A stretch of 64,000 nucleotides of DNA from Opitutaceae bacterium. Lineage in GTDB: Bacteria; Verrucomicrobiota; Verrucomicrobiia; Opitutales; Opitutaceae. Under the pieces are notes generated by a model that was not told the DNA's origin, did no database searches, and worked only from the letters and a program-made list of their open reading frames with translations. The stretch's first letter is position 1; the number at the start of each line of letters is the position of its first letter. The translations under genes were made by a program, and so were the position numbers. This document shows, piece after piece, positions 7,750 to 15,980 of this stretch. Where the stretch lies: the NCBI GenBank assembly GCA_030693515.1, contig JAUYAK010000093.1, positions 1 to 64,000 on the forward strand, written 5' to 3'.

Positions 7750-10709
7750 GGCCCACCTCCCGGCAGGCTGGGCAGGCGCGCCACCACCGTGGTCCCCACC
7801 CCCGGCCGCCCCGTGATCTCCACAGTCCCCCCGAAGGCGTGCGCCCGCTGCTTCATCCCCAGCAGCCCGATCGAACGCGGGTCCTCGGCGCGCTCGCGCG
7901 AGATGCCCACGCCGTTGTCAGTCACCTTTAGCGTCACGACGCCCTCCGCCTCGCTCAACTCCACCAGCACCTCCGAGGCCTGCGCATACCGCGCCACGTT
8001 TGTCAGGCTCTCCTGCAAAATCCGGAAGATCGCCGTCGCCCGCTCCCGCTCCAGCGCCGCCGGACCGGACTCGACACTGGCGTGGCACACCAGGCCCGTG
8101 CGCCGCGCAAAATCCTCCCCCATCCATTCCACCGCCGCCAGCAGGCCGAGGCTGTCGAGAATCACCGGCCGCAAATCCGTCGCGATCCGCTGCACCGTCG
8201 AGATCGAGGCGTCCACTTGCCCCAGGGCTTCGCCGATCCGCCCGGCCACCGCGGCCTGCCCCGTCGGCTCCAGCGGCGGCACCAGCCGCTTCGCGACCCA
8301 CGTCAGATCGATCTTCAGCCGGGTCAGCTCCTGCGCCAGCACATCGTGGATCTCCCGCGCGATTCTCGTGCGCTCCTCTTCCCGCACCGCCTGCACCCGC
8401 GCCGCCAGCGCCCGCAGCTGCTCCGCCGAGTCCCGCAGGGCAGACTCCGCGCGCTTGCGTTCGGTGACGTCGCGCGTGAGCGCCAGGAGGCTGCCGTCCG
8501 GCATCATCGTCGCGATGACATCGGCGGGGAACGTCGAGTCATCCTTGCGGCGAAACCGCCATTCGCGGCGATGTTCGGCGCCGTCCGCGATTTCCTTCAA
8601 GGCCGTCTCGACGCGAGCAATCTCGGCCGAAGCGACGATGCGATCGGGTTTCTGGCCGATCAACTCCTCCCGGGTGCAGCCCAGCATGCGGCACAGGCTC
8701 GGGTTGGCGGCCAGCACGGTGCCTTGCGTATCGGTAATGAGGATGCCATCCGGCGCGCATTCGAAGAGCGTGCGATAGCGCGCCTCGCTCTGCGCCCGCG
8801 CCCGCTCCGCGTTGATGAGGTCCGAGATATCGACGACGACGGCGACGACCGCCGTCACCTCGCCCTCGCTCTCCATCGGCTGGTAGCGGACGGAGAGGAA
8901 GAACTCCTTGCCCGCGACTTTCCGGCTGAGCTCGAAGGCCACCCGCTCCCCCTGGAAAGCGCGGTCGAGTCGCGGGCGGACCTGCATTTCATATTCTCGC
9001 TCCAACAAATCCGCCACGCGCAAGCCCACGATCTGGTCCGCTGCGACCCCGAAAATCCGGGCGTAGGTGGCATTCGCGTAGACGTAGCGCCGTTCGCGAT
9101 CCACGATCACGAGGCCGACGCGGGCGTTGTCGGTGACGATGCGCAGGCGTTCCTCGCTGGCGCGGATGGCCGCCTCGGCCCGTTTGCGCTCGGTGATGTC
9201 GTCGATGACGACCAGTGCATGCCTGGAGGGGTGGCCCTCCGTCTCGAGGTTCACGACCGTGAGGTTGGCCCACACGATCGAGCCATCTTTCCTCCGGTAG
9301 CGTTTCTCGAGGTGAAACCCCTTGATCTGGCCGGTGGCGAGCCGACGAAATTCCGCCATGTTGGCCGGCAAATCATCCGGGTGGGTGTAGTCCTTGAAAT
9401 TCAGGGTCAGGAGTTCTCCGCGCGTGTAGCCCACGATGTCGGCGTAGCGCTGGTTCACGGCCACGAAGCGACCCGTTTCGATTTCCCCTTCCGCGATGCC
9501 CAGCGGAGCCTGTTCGAAAATGGCCCGGAACCGCGCCTCGCTGGCGCGCAGCCGGGTCTCCGCGGAGCGCTCGTCCTCCAGGATGCTCAACAGCGCGGCC
9601 CGGGCCCGCTGCGCCTCGGCGAGGTGCGCGCGTGCCTGCGCCTCGCTCTGCGCAAGCGTGGCGGTCCGCTCCGCGACGCGCGCCTCCAAGTCTCCGAGCG
9701 CCTGGCGCTGCGCGAGCTGCGCCCGCGTCCGCTCCGCCACGATGGCCGCGATGCCCAGCGCCGTCAGCGTAATCGCGGCCAAAAACAATTCGAGGAGCAG
9801 CAGCGCATCATCGCGCGGGACGGCATTGAACGGGCCGGCCCGGTGGATCGTTCCCCACACCGCCAGCAGTGCGAGCAGACCGAGCGCCGTCGCTGCACCG
9901 CGGGGACCGAAACGCGCCGCCGCCCAGACCAAGGGGGGCACCGCGAGGAAGGCCAGTGGCCGACCGGTCTCATTGGCGAGGAAAACCCAGATGCCGGCGC
10001 CGGCCAAGGCGAGGAAACAGGCCGCAAGCTCCAGCCGGTTCGGCGGGGTGGTCTTGGGGCGCGAGCCCATCCAAGCCAGCAGTAGCGGCGCCACGATGAA
10101 GACCCCGGTCACGTCGCCCAGCCACCACGTCAGCCAGGTCGTCCCGAAGCCCGCCCGCGGCACAATGCCCGTCAGGCCGAGTGCCGCCACGCCCAGCGTC
10201 GCGCTCGGCAGGCAGCCCGCTAGGCCACCCAGCGCCATGAATCCACCTACATCGCGCAGGCGCTCCAGCGGATTGCGCCCATGCAGGAAACGTTGCAGCA
10301 GCGCGGCCCCGGCGAGCGCCGCCGCGCTCGCCCCCAAGGCCAGCAGAGCGGCGACGCCCAGCGCGGCCGGCAGCCCCAACGCCCGCTCCGAAAAATCCCA
10401 AAAGTTCGTGGCGCACGATCCCAGCCAGATGCCCGGCCACAGCCGCCAGCCCCGGAGATAAATCACCGCCAGCGCCACCCCCGCCGCCGGCCACAGCGGC
10501 GCCACATGTCCGCCCGGCATCGCCAGTTGCAGCCCCAGCCGCGCGCTGGCGAAATACAACGCCGCCAAAGCGAGCACCGCCAGCAGCCACCGGCGATCCA
10601 GACGCACTGGACTCGGGTCGGAAACGGCCGGGCTCATCATGGCGCGCGCCTCTTCCACCCAAACGGATTTTCCGCGAGCAAACCACACGGAGCGTTCATC
10701 GGGCCTCAT
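7746..10709 (-). CDS. MASE1-PAS-PAS-PAS sensor kinase, HisKA_3 type
   Basis: This 987-aa membrane kinase starts with a MASE1-type sensory domain of about eight hydrophobic segments (about residues 40-345; motif APLWPAAGVALA is typical). A coil and three PAS domains follow (about 395-515, 520-640, 645-765). The HisKA_3 domain carries IAREIHDVLAQELTR and the HATPase ends the protein. The kinase core matches those at 3126-4748 and 15977-19564. The ATG at 10709 overlaps the upstream gene by 14 bases. A second in-frame ATG at 10640 has a better ribosome site (GGAAGAGG) and would still include the whole membrane domain. Its own regulator seems lost, so it may signal through one of the two near-identical NarL copies. 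Confidence 0.9.
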   Translation of the reverse strand: MRPDERSVWFARGKSVWVEEARAMMSPAVSDPSPVRLDRRWLLAVLALAALYFASARLGLQLAMPGGHVAPLWPAAGVALAVIYLRGWRLWPGIWLGSCATNFWDFSERALGLPAALGVAALLALGASAAALAGAALLQRFLHGRNPLERLRDVGGFMALGGLAGCLPSATLGVAALGLTGIVPRAGFGTTWLTWWLGDVTGVFIVAPLLLAWMGSRPKTTPPNRLELAACFLALAGAGIWVFLANETGRPLAFLAVPPLVWAAARFGPRGAATALGLLALLAVWGTIHRAGPFNAVPRDDALLLLELFLAAITLTALGIAAIVAERTRAQLAQRQALGDLEARVAERTATLAQSEAQARAHLAEAQRARAALLSILEDERSAETRLRASEARFRAIFEQAPLGIAEGEIETGRFVAVNQRYADIVGYTRGELLTLNFKDYTHPDDLPANMAEFRRLATGQIKGFHLEKRYRRKDGSIVWANLTVVNLETEGHPSRHALVVIDDITERKRAEAAIRASEERLRIVTDNARVGLVIVDRERRYVYANATYARIFGVAADQIVGLRVADLLEREYEMQVRPRLDRAFQGERVAFELSRKVAGKEFFLSVRYQPMESEGEVTAVVAVVVDISDLINAERARAQSEARYRTLFECAPDGILITDTQGTVLAANPSLCRMLGCTREELIGQKPDRIVASAEIARVETALKEIADGAEHRREWRFRRKDDSTFPADVIATMMPDGSLLALTRDVTERKRAESALRDSAEQLRALAARVQAVREEERTRIAREIHDVLAQELTRLKIDLTWVAKRLVPPLEPTGQAAVAGRIGEALGQVDASISTVQRIATDLRPVILDSLGLLAAVEWMGEDFARRTGLVCHASVESGPAALERERATAIFRILQESLTNVARYAQASEVLVELSEAEGVVTLKVTDNGVGISRERAEDPRSIGLLGMKQRAHAFGGTVEITGRPGVGTTVVARLPSLPGGGP

Positions 10710-12591
10710 CTCCCCCGTAAGCGGGCGGTTCCCCGAGTCGCGCCTGCAGGGCGTTGACCTCTTGCTTCAGCTCCCGCACCCGATCTTCGCGACCGAGGGT
10801 CACCTGCTGCCAGCGCCGCAGCTCGTCCAGCTGCACGTGGAGCTTCTGCTCCGCCCGTTTTTGCGCGGTGAGATCCTCGACCAGGCAGATGCAGGCGCGA
10901 GGCGAGCCCTCCAGCAGCGCCACCGAGGCGCGGATCGGGATCCGGTGGCCGGCCACGTGGTAATACTCCTTCTCCACCGGGCCGCCTTTGCCCGTGCGCA
11001 TCACCTCGTCGCGCAGGGCTTCATCCACGGCGCGCCACTGCGGCGGCGTCATCGCGTCCCAGCGCACACTGCCGGCTGCGACCGCGGCCCGCGTCACGCC
11101 CGTCAGGGTGAGGAAATAGTCGTTGGCCTCGGTGATGTTGCCCTCGATGTCGGCGATGATCACGCCGATGAGGTTGGCCTCGATGAGCCGCCGGTAGCGG
11201 CTCTCGCTCGCGCGCAAGGCGGCCTCGGTGCGCTGGCGCACGATGGCGATGGCCGCCGTCTGCGTCGCCAGGTCGACGAGCCGCTGGTGGTCCGGCGCAG
11301 GCCGGCCCGGCTGCCGGTAATAGAGGGCCAACGTGCCGAGCACGCGCCGCTGCTCGTCCAGGACGGGCGTAGACCAGCACGCGCGCAAGCCATGGGCCAG
11401 CGCGATCCCTCTCCATCCCGCCCAGCGCGGATCGGTCGCGATATCCTCGACGATGACCATTTCGCCGCGAAACGCCGCGGAGCCGCACGATCCGACGTCC
11501 AGGCCGATCGCGACGCCGTCGATCGCAGCGATAAACGCCGCGGGCAGCCGCGGCGCGGCGCAGTGCCGCAGATGGACGCCATCCGCGTCGAGCAGCTGCA
11601 GGGAACCGATCATCTCGGGCGTATGCGCCTCCAGCACCCGCAGCAGCAACGCCGCGGTCTCGGCCAGCGGCGCGCCGACCGCGATCAGTTCGAGCACGCG
11701 CTTCTGGCCGTTGAGCAAGGCCTCATCCCGCTTGCGGGCCGTGATGTCCCGCGTGATGGCGAGCTGGGAGACGACGCTGCCGGATGCATCGCGCAGCGGG
11801 GCGCTGTGAGTCTCCAGCCAGCGGCGGCCGCCTTTCAGGCCGACCAACTCAAACTCCAGCGTGCCGGACTTGCCTTGGAAAGTCTCCTCGTTGAGCCGGC
11901 GAAACGCCTCGCGGTGCGCCTCGGCCACGAGCGGATAGATGCAACGGTCCGCGACCTGCCCGATGGAATCAGCCTCAATCATCCGCAAACCAGCGTGATT
12001 CATTTCCTGCAGCACCCCGTCGGCGGCCAGCAGTTTCACGCACTCCGGCTCGGTGTCGAAGATGAGACGCAAGCGGGCCTCCCGCGCGGCCAAATCACGG
12101 TTGGCCCGGTCGAGCGCGAGCGCCTTCTCCTCCAATTTCCGGATCAGCGCCGCAGAGTATTGCCGGGCCAGCACGGCATCGTCTCCGGTCCAAGGCGGCG
12201 CAGCCCGGATTTGGCCCGCTTGGTGCGCCGCAATCACCTCCCGCAACTGCGCCAGCAACGCCTCCGGCTCGGCGGGCTTGAGGATGAAGGCGTCCGCCCC
12301 GAGATCGAGCGCGAGCTTTTCGTCCTCGGGGTCGGTGTAGGTGGCCGTGTAAACCACGTAAGGGATCAGCTTCAGCCGCGGATCGACTTTCCAGTGCCGC
12401 AGCAGCGTGAAGCCGTCCATCACCGGCATGAAAAGATCGGCGATGACGAGGTGGGGCGGGGATTGGCGGGCCTTGGTGAGGGCCTCGGCGCCATCGCTCG
12501 CCTCCTCCACCGCGAAGCCATGGCCGACCAGCAGGGTCCGCAGGAGATAGCGGTTCTCCGAATTGTCGTCGACGATGAGAATGCGCGTCAT
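10696..12591 (-). CDS. Receiver-PAS-GAF-PAS protein without output domain
   Basis: This 631-aa protein has an N-terminal receiver (about 1-120, acceptor Asp52 in VIADLFMPVMDG), a PAS domain (about 170-290), a GAF domain (about 300-450), a second PAS (about 465-590) and a coiled-coil tail. No kinase, cyclase or DNA-binding domain is present. Its first PAS strongly resembles the PAS domains at 3126-4748 and 20034-23120 (shared VGLKGGRRWLETHSAPLRD block). It overlaps the next gene, the MASE1 kinase, and may deliver its signal to that kinase by direct contact through the tail; this is inference. Confidence 0.85.
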   Translation of the reverse strand: MTRILIVDDNSENRYLLRTLLVGHGFAVEEASDGAEALTKARQSPPHLVIADLFMPVMDGFTLLRHWKVDPRLKLIPYVVYTATYTDPEDEKLALDLGADAFILKPAEPEALLAQLREVIAAHQAGQIRAAPPWTGDDAVLARQYSAALIRKLEEKALALDRANRDLAAREARLRLIFDTEPECVKLLAADGVLQEMNHAGLRMIEADSIGQVADRCIYPLVAEAHREAFRRLNEETFQGKSGTLEFELVGLKGGRRWLETHSAPLRDASGSVVSQLAITRDITARKRDEALLNGQKRVLELIAVGAPLAETAALLLRVLEAHTPEMIGSLQLLDADGVHLRHCAAPRLPAAFIAAIDGVAIGLDVGSCGSAAFRGEMVIVEDIATDPRWAGWRGIALAHGLRACWSTPVLDEQRRVLGTLALYYRQPGRPAPDHQRLVDLATQTAAIAIVRQRTEAALRASESRYRRLIEANLIGVIIADIEGNITEANDYFLTLTGVTRAAVAAGSVRWDAMTPPQWRAVDEALRDEVMRTGKGGPVEKEYYHVAGHRIPIRASVALLEGSPRACICLVEDLTAQKRAEQKLHVQLDELRRWQQVTLGREDRVRELKQEVNALQARLGEPPAYGGDEAR

Positions 12592-12726
12592 GGAAATCAG
12601 CCGTGCCGCGACCTAACGGGGAACGGACTAGAAGATCAACCTTCGGGATCGCCCTCTCGGCCCGTGGGCCTGCCCGCTGAGCCGGGCCGCGCACGCCTGC
12701 ACCGCCGCACGCTCCATACTCGTCAT

Positions 12727-13113
12727 TCAGGACGCCGCCGGCGGGCGGAGGAATCCGGTGATGGCCTCCGCAAAGGTGTCGGGATCGATCGGTTTTTCCA
12801 GATAGCCGTTGCACCCGGCGGCGAAGCATTTCTCGCGGTCGCCCTCCATGGCGTAGGAGGTGACCGCCACGATGGGCACACGCGCATACGACGCGTTGGC
12901 CCGCAGCGCGCGAGCGACCGCATACCCATCCATCACCGCGAGCTGAATATCGAGCAGCACAAGATCGAAATGTTCGCGGGCGGCGAGGTCGAGCCCGGCC
13001 GCTCCATCCGGCGCATGGGCGACGCCGTGGCCGCACTGTTCGAGGAGAAAAGTCGCGAGGTAGCGGTTCGCCTCGTTGTCTTCGATCAGCAGGATCTGGA
13101 ATTTCAATTTCAT
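12727..13113 (-). CDS. CheY-like single-domain response regulator
   Basis: This 128-aa receiver has the acidic pair in LLIEDNEANR, acceptor Asp55 in DLVLLDIQLAVMDG, and the conserved Thr and Lys (VAVTS, YLEKP). The start MKLKF overlaps the stop of the upstream sensor kinase as ATGA, which fixes the start against a longer frame that would run into the kinase. It is of the kind fused to the C-terminus of BvgS/EvgS-type hybrid kinases, here encoded separately. A 135-bp gap with no gene separates it from the next gene. Confidence 0.92.
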   Translation of the reverse strand: MKLKFQILLIEDNEANRYLATFLLEQCGHGVAHAPDGAAGLDLAAREHFDLVLLDIQLAVMDGYAVARALRANASYARVPIVAVTSYAMEGDREKCFAAGCNGYLEKPIDPDTFAEAITGFLRPPAAS

Positions 13114-15257
13114 GGGGGAAAGGGCGGGGCGGAGACGGGCGGGGCGTCCGGCTGCAACGGCAGGAAGAACGCGAACGTGCTGCCCCGCCCCGGCTCGCTC
13201 ACGACGGTAATCTCGCCCCCGAGCAGGCGGAGCAGTTTGCGGCAAATGGCGAGGCCCAGGCCGGTGCCCTCCTGCGGTCGCGTCAGCCCGCCGTTCACCT
13301 GCTGGAAAGGCTTGAACAGCTGCGGCAGGTGGTGGGCCGCGATGCCCTCGCCGGTATCCGTCACGCTGACCGAGATGCGGTCGCCTTCGTGCGCCGCCGT
13401 GAGGGTGATCGAGCCCCGCGCGGTGAATTTCACGGCATTGGTCAGCAGGTTGAGCAGCACCTGCTCGACCCGGCGCCGGTCGCTCACGAGCAGCCCGACC
13501 TCCGGCGCCAGCGAGAAGGCCAGCGCCAGCCCCTTCTTTTGCGCCAGGGGCTGCACGATCCCGGCGATTTTTTCGAGGGAGGCGCGCACATCGAACGGCT
13601 CGCGGGCCACCCGCAGCTCGCCCGCCTCAATCTTGGAGAGGTCGAGCACGTCGTTGATGAGGTCGAGCAGATGGCGCGCGCTCGTGCGCACCAGGCCGAG
13701 CTGCTTCTCCTGCTCGGCGTTGATCGGACCGGCCATCTTTTGGAGGAGAATGCCGGTGAACCCGATGATGGAGTTGAGCGGCGTGCGCAGCTCGTGCGAC
13801 ATCGAGGCGAGAAAAGTGGACTTCAGCCGGTCCGCCGCTTCGGCGCGGTCCCGCTCGACCGCCAGCTCCGCGGTGCGCTCGGCCACCCGCCGCTCCAGCT
13901 CCGCCGCGCGGACGCGCAGCTCAGTGTGCAGCTGGCGGACCTCGTCCTTCGCCCGCTTTTCCTCCGTGATGTCGTCGATGATGGCCATGCAGCGGCGCGG
14001 CTTTTCCCCGGAGCCCGCCAGACTCGAGACGCTCAGTTTCGCCCAGATGACCGCGCCGTCCTTCCGCACGTAGCGCTTCTCCATCGCAAATGATGCGATC
14101 CCGCCCGCCGCGAGCCGCTCAAATTCCGCGAGATCCTTGGGCAGATCCTCCGGGTGCGTGAAATCCTTGAAGGTCAGTTTCTGGATTTCATCGACCGAAT
14201 AGCCCAGGATTTCGGCGTAGCGGCGGTTCACCCGGATGAATTGCCCCGTGGCGATCTCGCCTTCGCTGATGCCCAGCGGGGCCCGTTCGAAAATCGCCTG
14301 GAAGCGTCGCTCGCTCGCGTGCAGGGCGGTCGTTACCCGCGTCGCCAATTTTCGGAGCCAGCGGTTCCAGCCGATCAGGATGGCCAAGCCCAGGAGGGCC
14401 GCGGCCAGCAGCAGCAGGAGCCCGCCGCGGGGCCGGGTTGCCACCAGGCGACCGAGCCACTTCTCATCGATGCGCCGCAATTCGCCGCCGCCGATGGCGG
14501 CAAATCCCGCCTCCACCCGGCGCAGCAACGCCGTCTCGCCCTTGCGCACCGCCCGGTGCAGCCGCCCCAGATTGATCGGCGGCGAGCGGCGAAACTCCCC
14601 GGCGATGCCGTGCTTGTTCAAAAAATACAGGGCCGGCGGCGCATCGACGACAAAGACGTTCACCTGGTGCTGCTTCGCCGCCTCGATGATGGCCTCGTAG
14701 CTGGCGAAGGGCAGGATGGTCGCCGTCCCCTGGGCCGCGATCAGATCGAGCGCGTCGTCGCCGATCTTGGCCGCGACGGGAAAGCCCCGCAGCGACGCGA
14801 GGCTGGTGAGCCCGGAAATATCCTGGCGGAAAAAAATCGGGACTTCGATGGTCGCATAAGGACGCGTGAAATCGAACTGGGCGCGGCGCTCCGACGTTTC
14901 AAAGATGGTGTCAATGACGTCGAATTCGCCGGCGCGCATGCGCCGGAGCGCCTCGCCCCAGGCCATCGCGTGCAGTTCGACTTTGATGCCTGTCTTCCGC
15001 TCCCAGGCGCGCCATTGATCGATCAGGATGCCCTCGGGGTTGCCCGCCTCGTTCTCCAGCACGTAGGGCGGATAGTTGTTGTCCAAGACGACGCGGATGC
15101 GTTGCGGCACCGCGGTCGCGGTTTGAGCCAGCACGTCCGCCATCGGTGCCAGCACAAGACCCAGTGCCAAGGTCCGCAACAGCCGCCCGACGCCGGCAAA
15201 GCCACCCACCCGCGCGGGGGACGGCGGCACGTATCGAGCTCTAAGGCACGGGCTCAC
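13110..15257 (-). CDS. Periplasmic-binding-domain PAS histidine kinase
   Basis: This 715-aa sensor has a signal peptide (about 25-45, ending DVLAQ), a type-3 periplasmic solute-binding domain (about 50-275), one membrane helix (about 280-300), a PAS domain (about 315-440), a coil, a HisKA domain with the H box MSHELRTPLNSIIGF and a HATPase with N box NLLTNAVKF and GTGLGLAI. The layout is like BvgS/EvgS, but the receiver is a separate overlapping gene (12727-13113). The binding domain suggests a small amino-acid-like ligand in the periplasm; the ligand cannot be told. The PAS domain resembles the first PAS of the MASE1 kinase. The first 24 residues look poor as coding N-terminus, so a later GTG start is possible. 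Confidence 0.9.
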   Translation of the reverse strand: MSPCLRARYVPPSPARVGGFAGVGRLLRTLALGLVLAPMADVLAQTATAVPQRIRVVLDNNYPPYVLENEAGNPEGILIDQWRAWERKTGIKVELHAMAWGEALRRMRAGEFDVIDTIFETSERRAQFDFTRPYATIEVPIFFRQDISGLTSLASLRGFPVAAKIGDDALDLIAAQGTATILPFASYEAIIEAAKQHQVNVFVVDAPPALYFLNKHGIAGEFRRSPPINLGRLHRAVRKGETALLRRVEAGFAAIGGGELRRIDEKWLGRLVATRPRGGLLLLLAAALLGLAILIGWNRWLRKLATRVTTALHASERRFQAIFERAPLGISEGEIATGQFIRVNRRYAEILGYSVDEIQKLTFKDFTHPEDLPKDLAEFERLAAGGIASFAMEKRYVRKDGAVIWAKLSVSSLAGSGEKPRRCMAIIDDITEEKRAKDEVRQLHTELRVRAAELERRVAERTAELAVERDRAEAADRLKSTFLASMSHELRTPLNSIIGFTGILLQKMAGPINAEQEKQLGLVRTSARHLLDLINDVLDLSKIEAGELRVAREPFDVRASLEKIAGIVQPLAQKKGLALAFSLAPEVGLLVSDRRRVEQVLLNLLTNAVKFTARGSITLTAAHEGDRISVSVTDTGEGIAAHHLPQLFKPFQQVNGGLTRPQEGTGLGLAICRKLLRLLGGEITVVSEPGRGSTFAFFLPLQPDAPPVSAPPFPP

Positions 15258-15341
15258 GGGAGACGATGCCTGTCAGGACCGGAGTAGCCCGTCGATGGCA
15301 ATCGCCTGCGCGCCAGACAGGCGCCGCGGGTGGGCCGCCGC

Positions 15342-15980
15342 CTACGCCTCGGCGACCAGCCCGTGCTCCTGCGCGTAGCGCGCGAGTTCGATGTCGTTCC
15401 TCACGCCCAGCTTTTGGAAGATCCGGCTGCGAAACGTGCTGATCGTCTTGGCGCTCAGCGCCAGCTCCGCCGCGATCTCCTTCACGCTGCGGCCCGCCAC
15501 GCTCAGCTGAAACACCTGCAGCTCCCGCGCCGAGAGCTGCTCGTGCCGCGGCCCCGCCCCCGCCCGCTCCACCTCCCCCGCCAGCCGCTCCGCCAAGGCC
15601 GCCGTGATGAAGTGTCCCCCGCGCAGCATCGTCTGCACCGCCTCCACCAGCCGCTCCGGCGCCGCCTGCTTGTTCAGGTAGCCCGCCGCCCCGCCCTTGA
15701 TCACCCGCAGCCCGATCTGATCCTCCGGCACCGAACTCAGCACCAGCACCGGCAGCCGCGGATAATCCCGCCGCACCTCCGCCAGCACCTCGAAACCGTG
15801 CCGCCCGGGCAGGTTCACATCCAAAATCAACAGATCCCACGCCTCCCCGTGCAGCCGCGCCAGCGCCTCCGCCGCCGTCCCCGCCTCCCCAAATTCCAGC
15901 CCAGGCAGACCCTCGTTCAGGATCTGCTTCAGCCCTTGCCGCAAGATGGCATGGTCGTCGGTCAGCAAGATTTTCGTCAT
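15342..15980 (-). CDS. NarL/FixJ-type response regulator (copy 2)
   Basis: This 212-aa regulator matches the one at 2491-3129 over its full length with only scattered changes. Acceptor Asp54 lies in LLILDVNLPG and a LuxR-type helix-turn-helix ends the protein. Differences include N for A at residue 22 and V for A near the HTH entry (SVKEIAAEL). The recognition helix (SAKTISTFRSRIFQKLG) is unchanged, so both copies probably bind the same DNA sites. The ATG overlaps the upstream kinase stop as ATGA. An 84-bp gap separates it from the next gene. Confidence 0.92.
   Translation of the reverse strand: MTKILLTDDHAILRQGLKQILNEGLPGLEFGEAGTAAEALARLHGEAWDLLILDVNLPGRHGFEVLAEVRRDYPRLPVLVLSSVPEDQIGLRVIKGGAAGYLNKQAAPERLVEAVQTMLRGGHFITAALAERLAGEVERAGAGPRHEQLSARELQVFQLSVAGRSVKEIAAELALSAKTISTFRSRIFQKLGVRNDIELARYAQEHGLVAEA

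Noticed and set aside
10639-14073. A 1144-codon open frame on the plus strand opposite the kinase genes
   Set aside because: GC-rich coding DNA often leaves long open frames on the opposite strand. It has no domain features, while the minus strand encodes full PAS, GAF and kinase domains.
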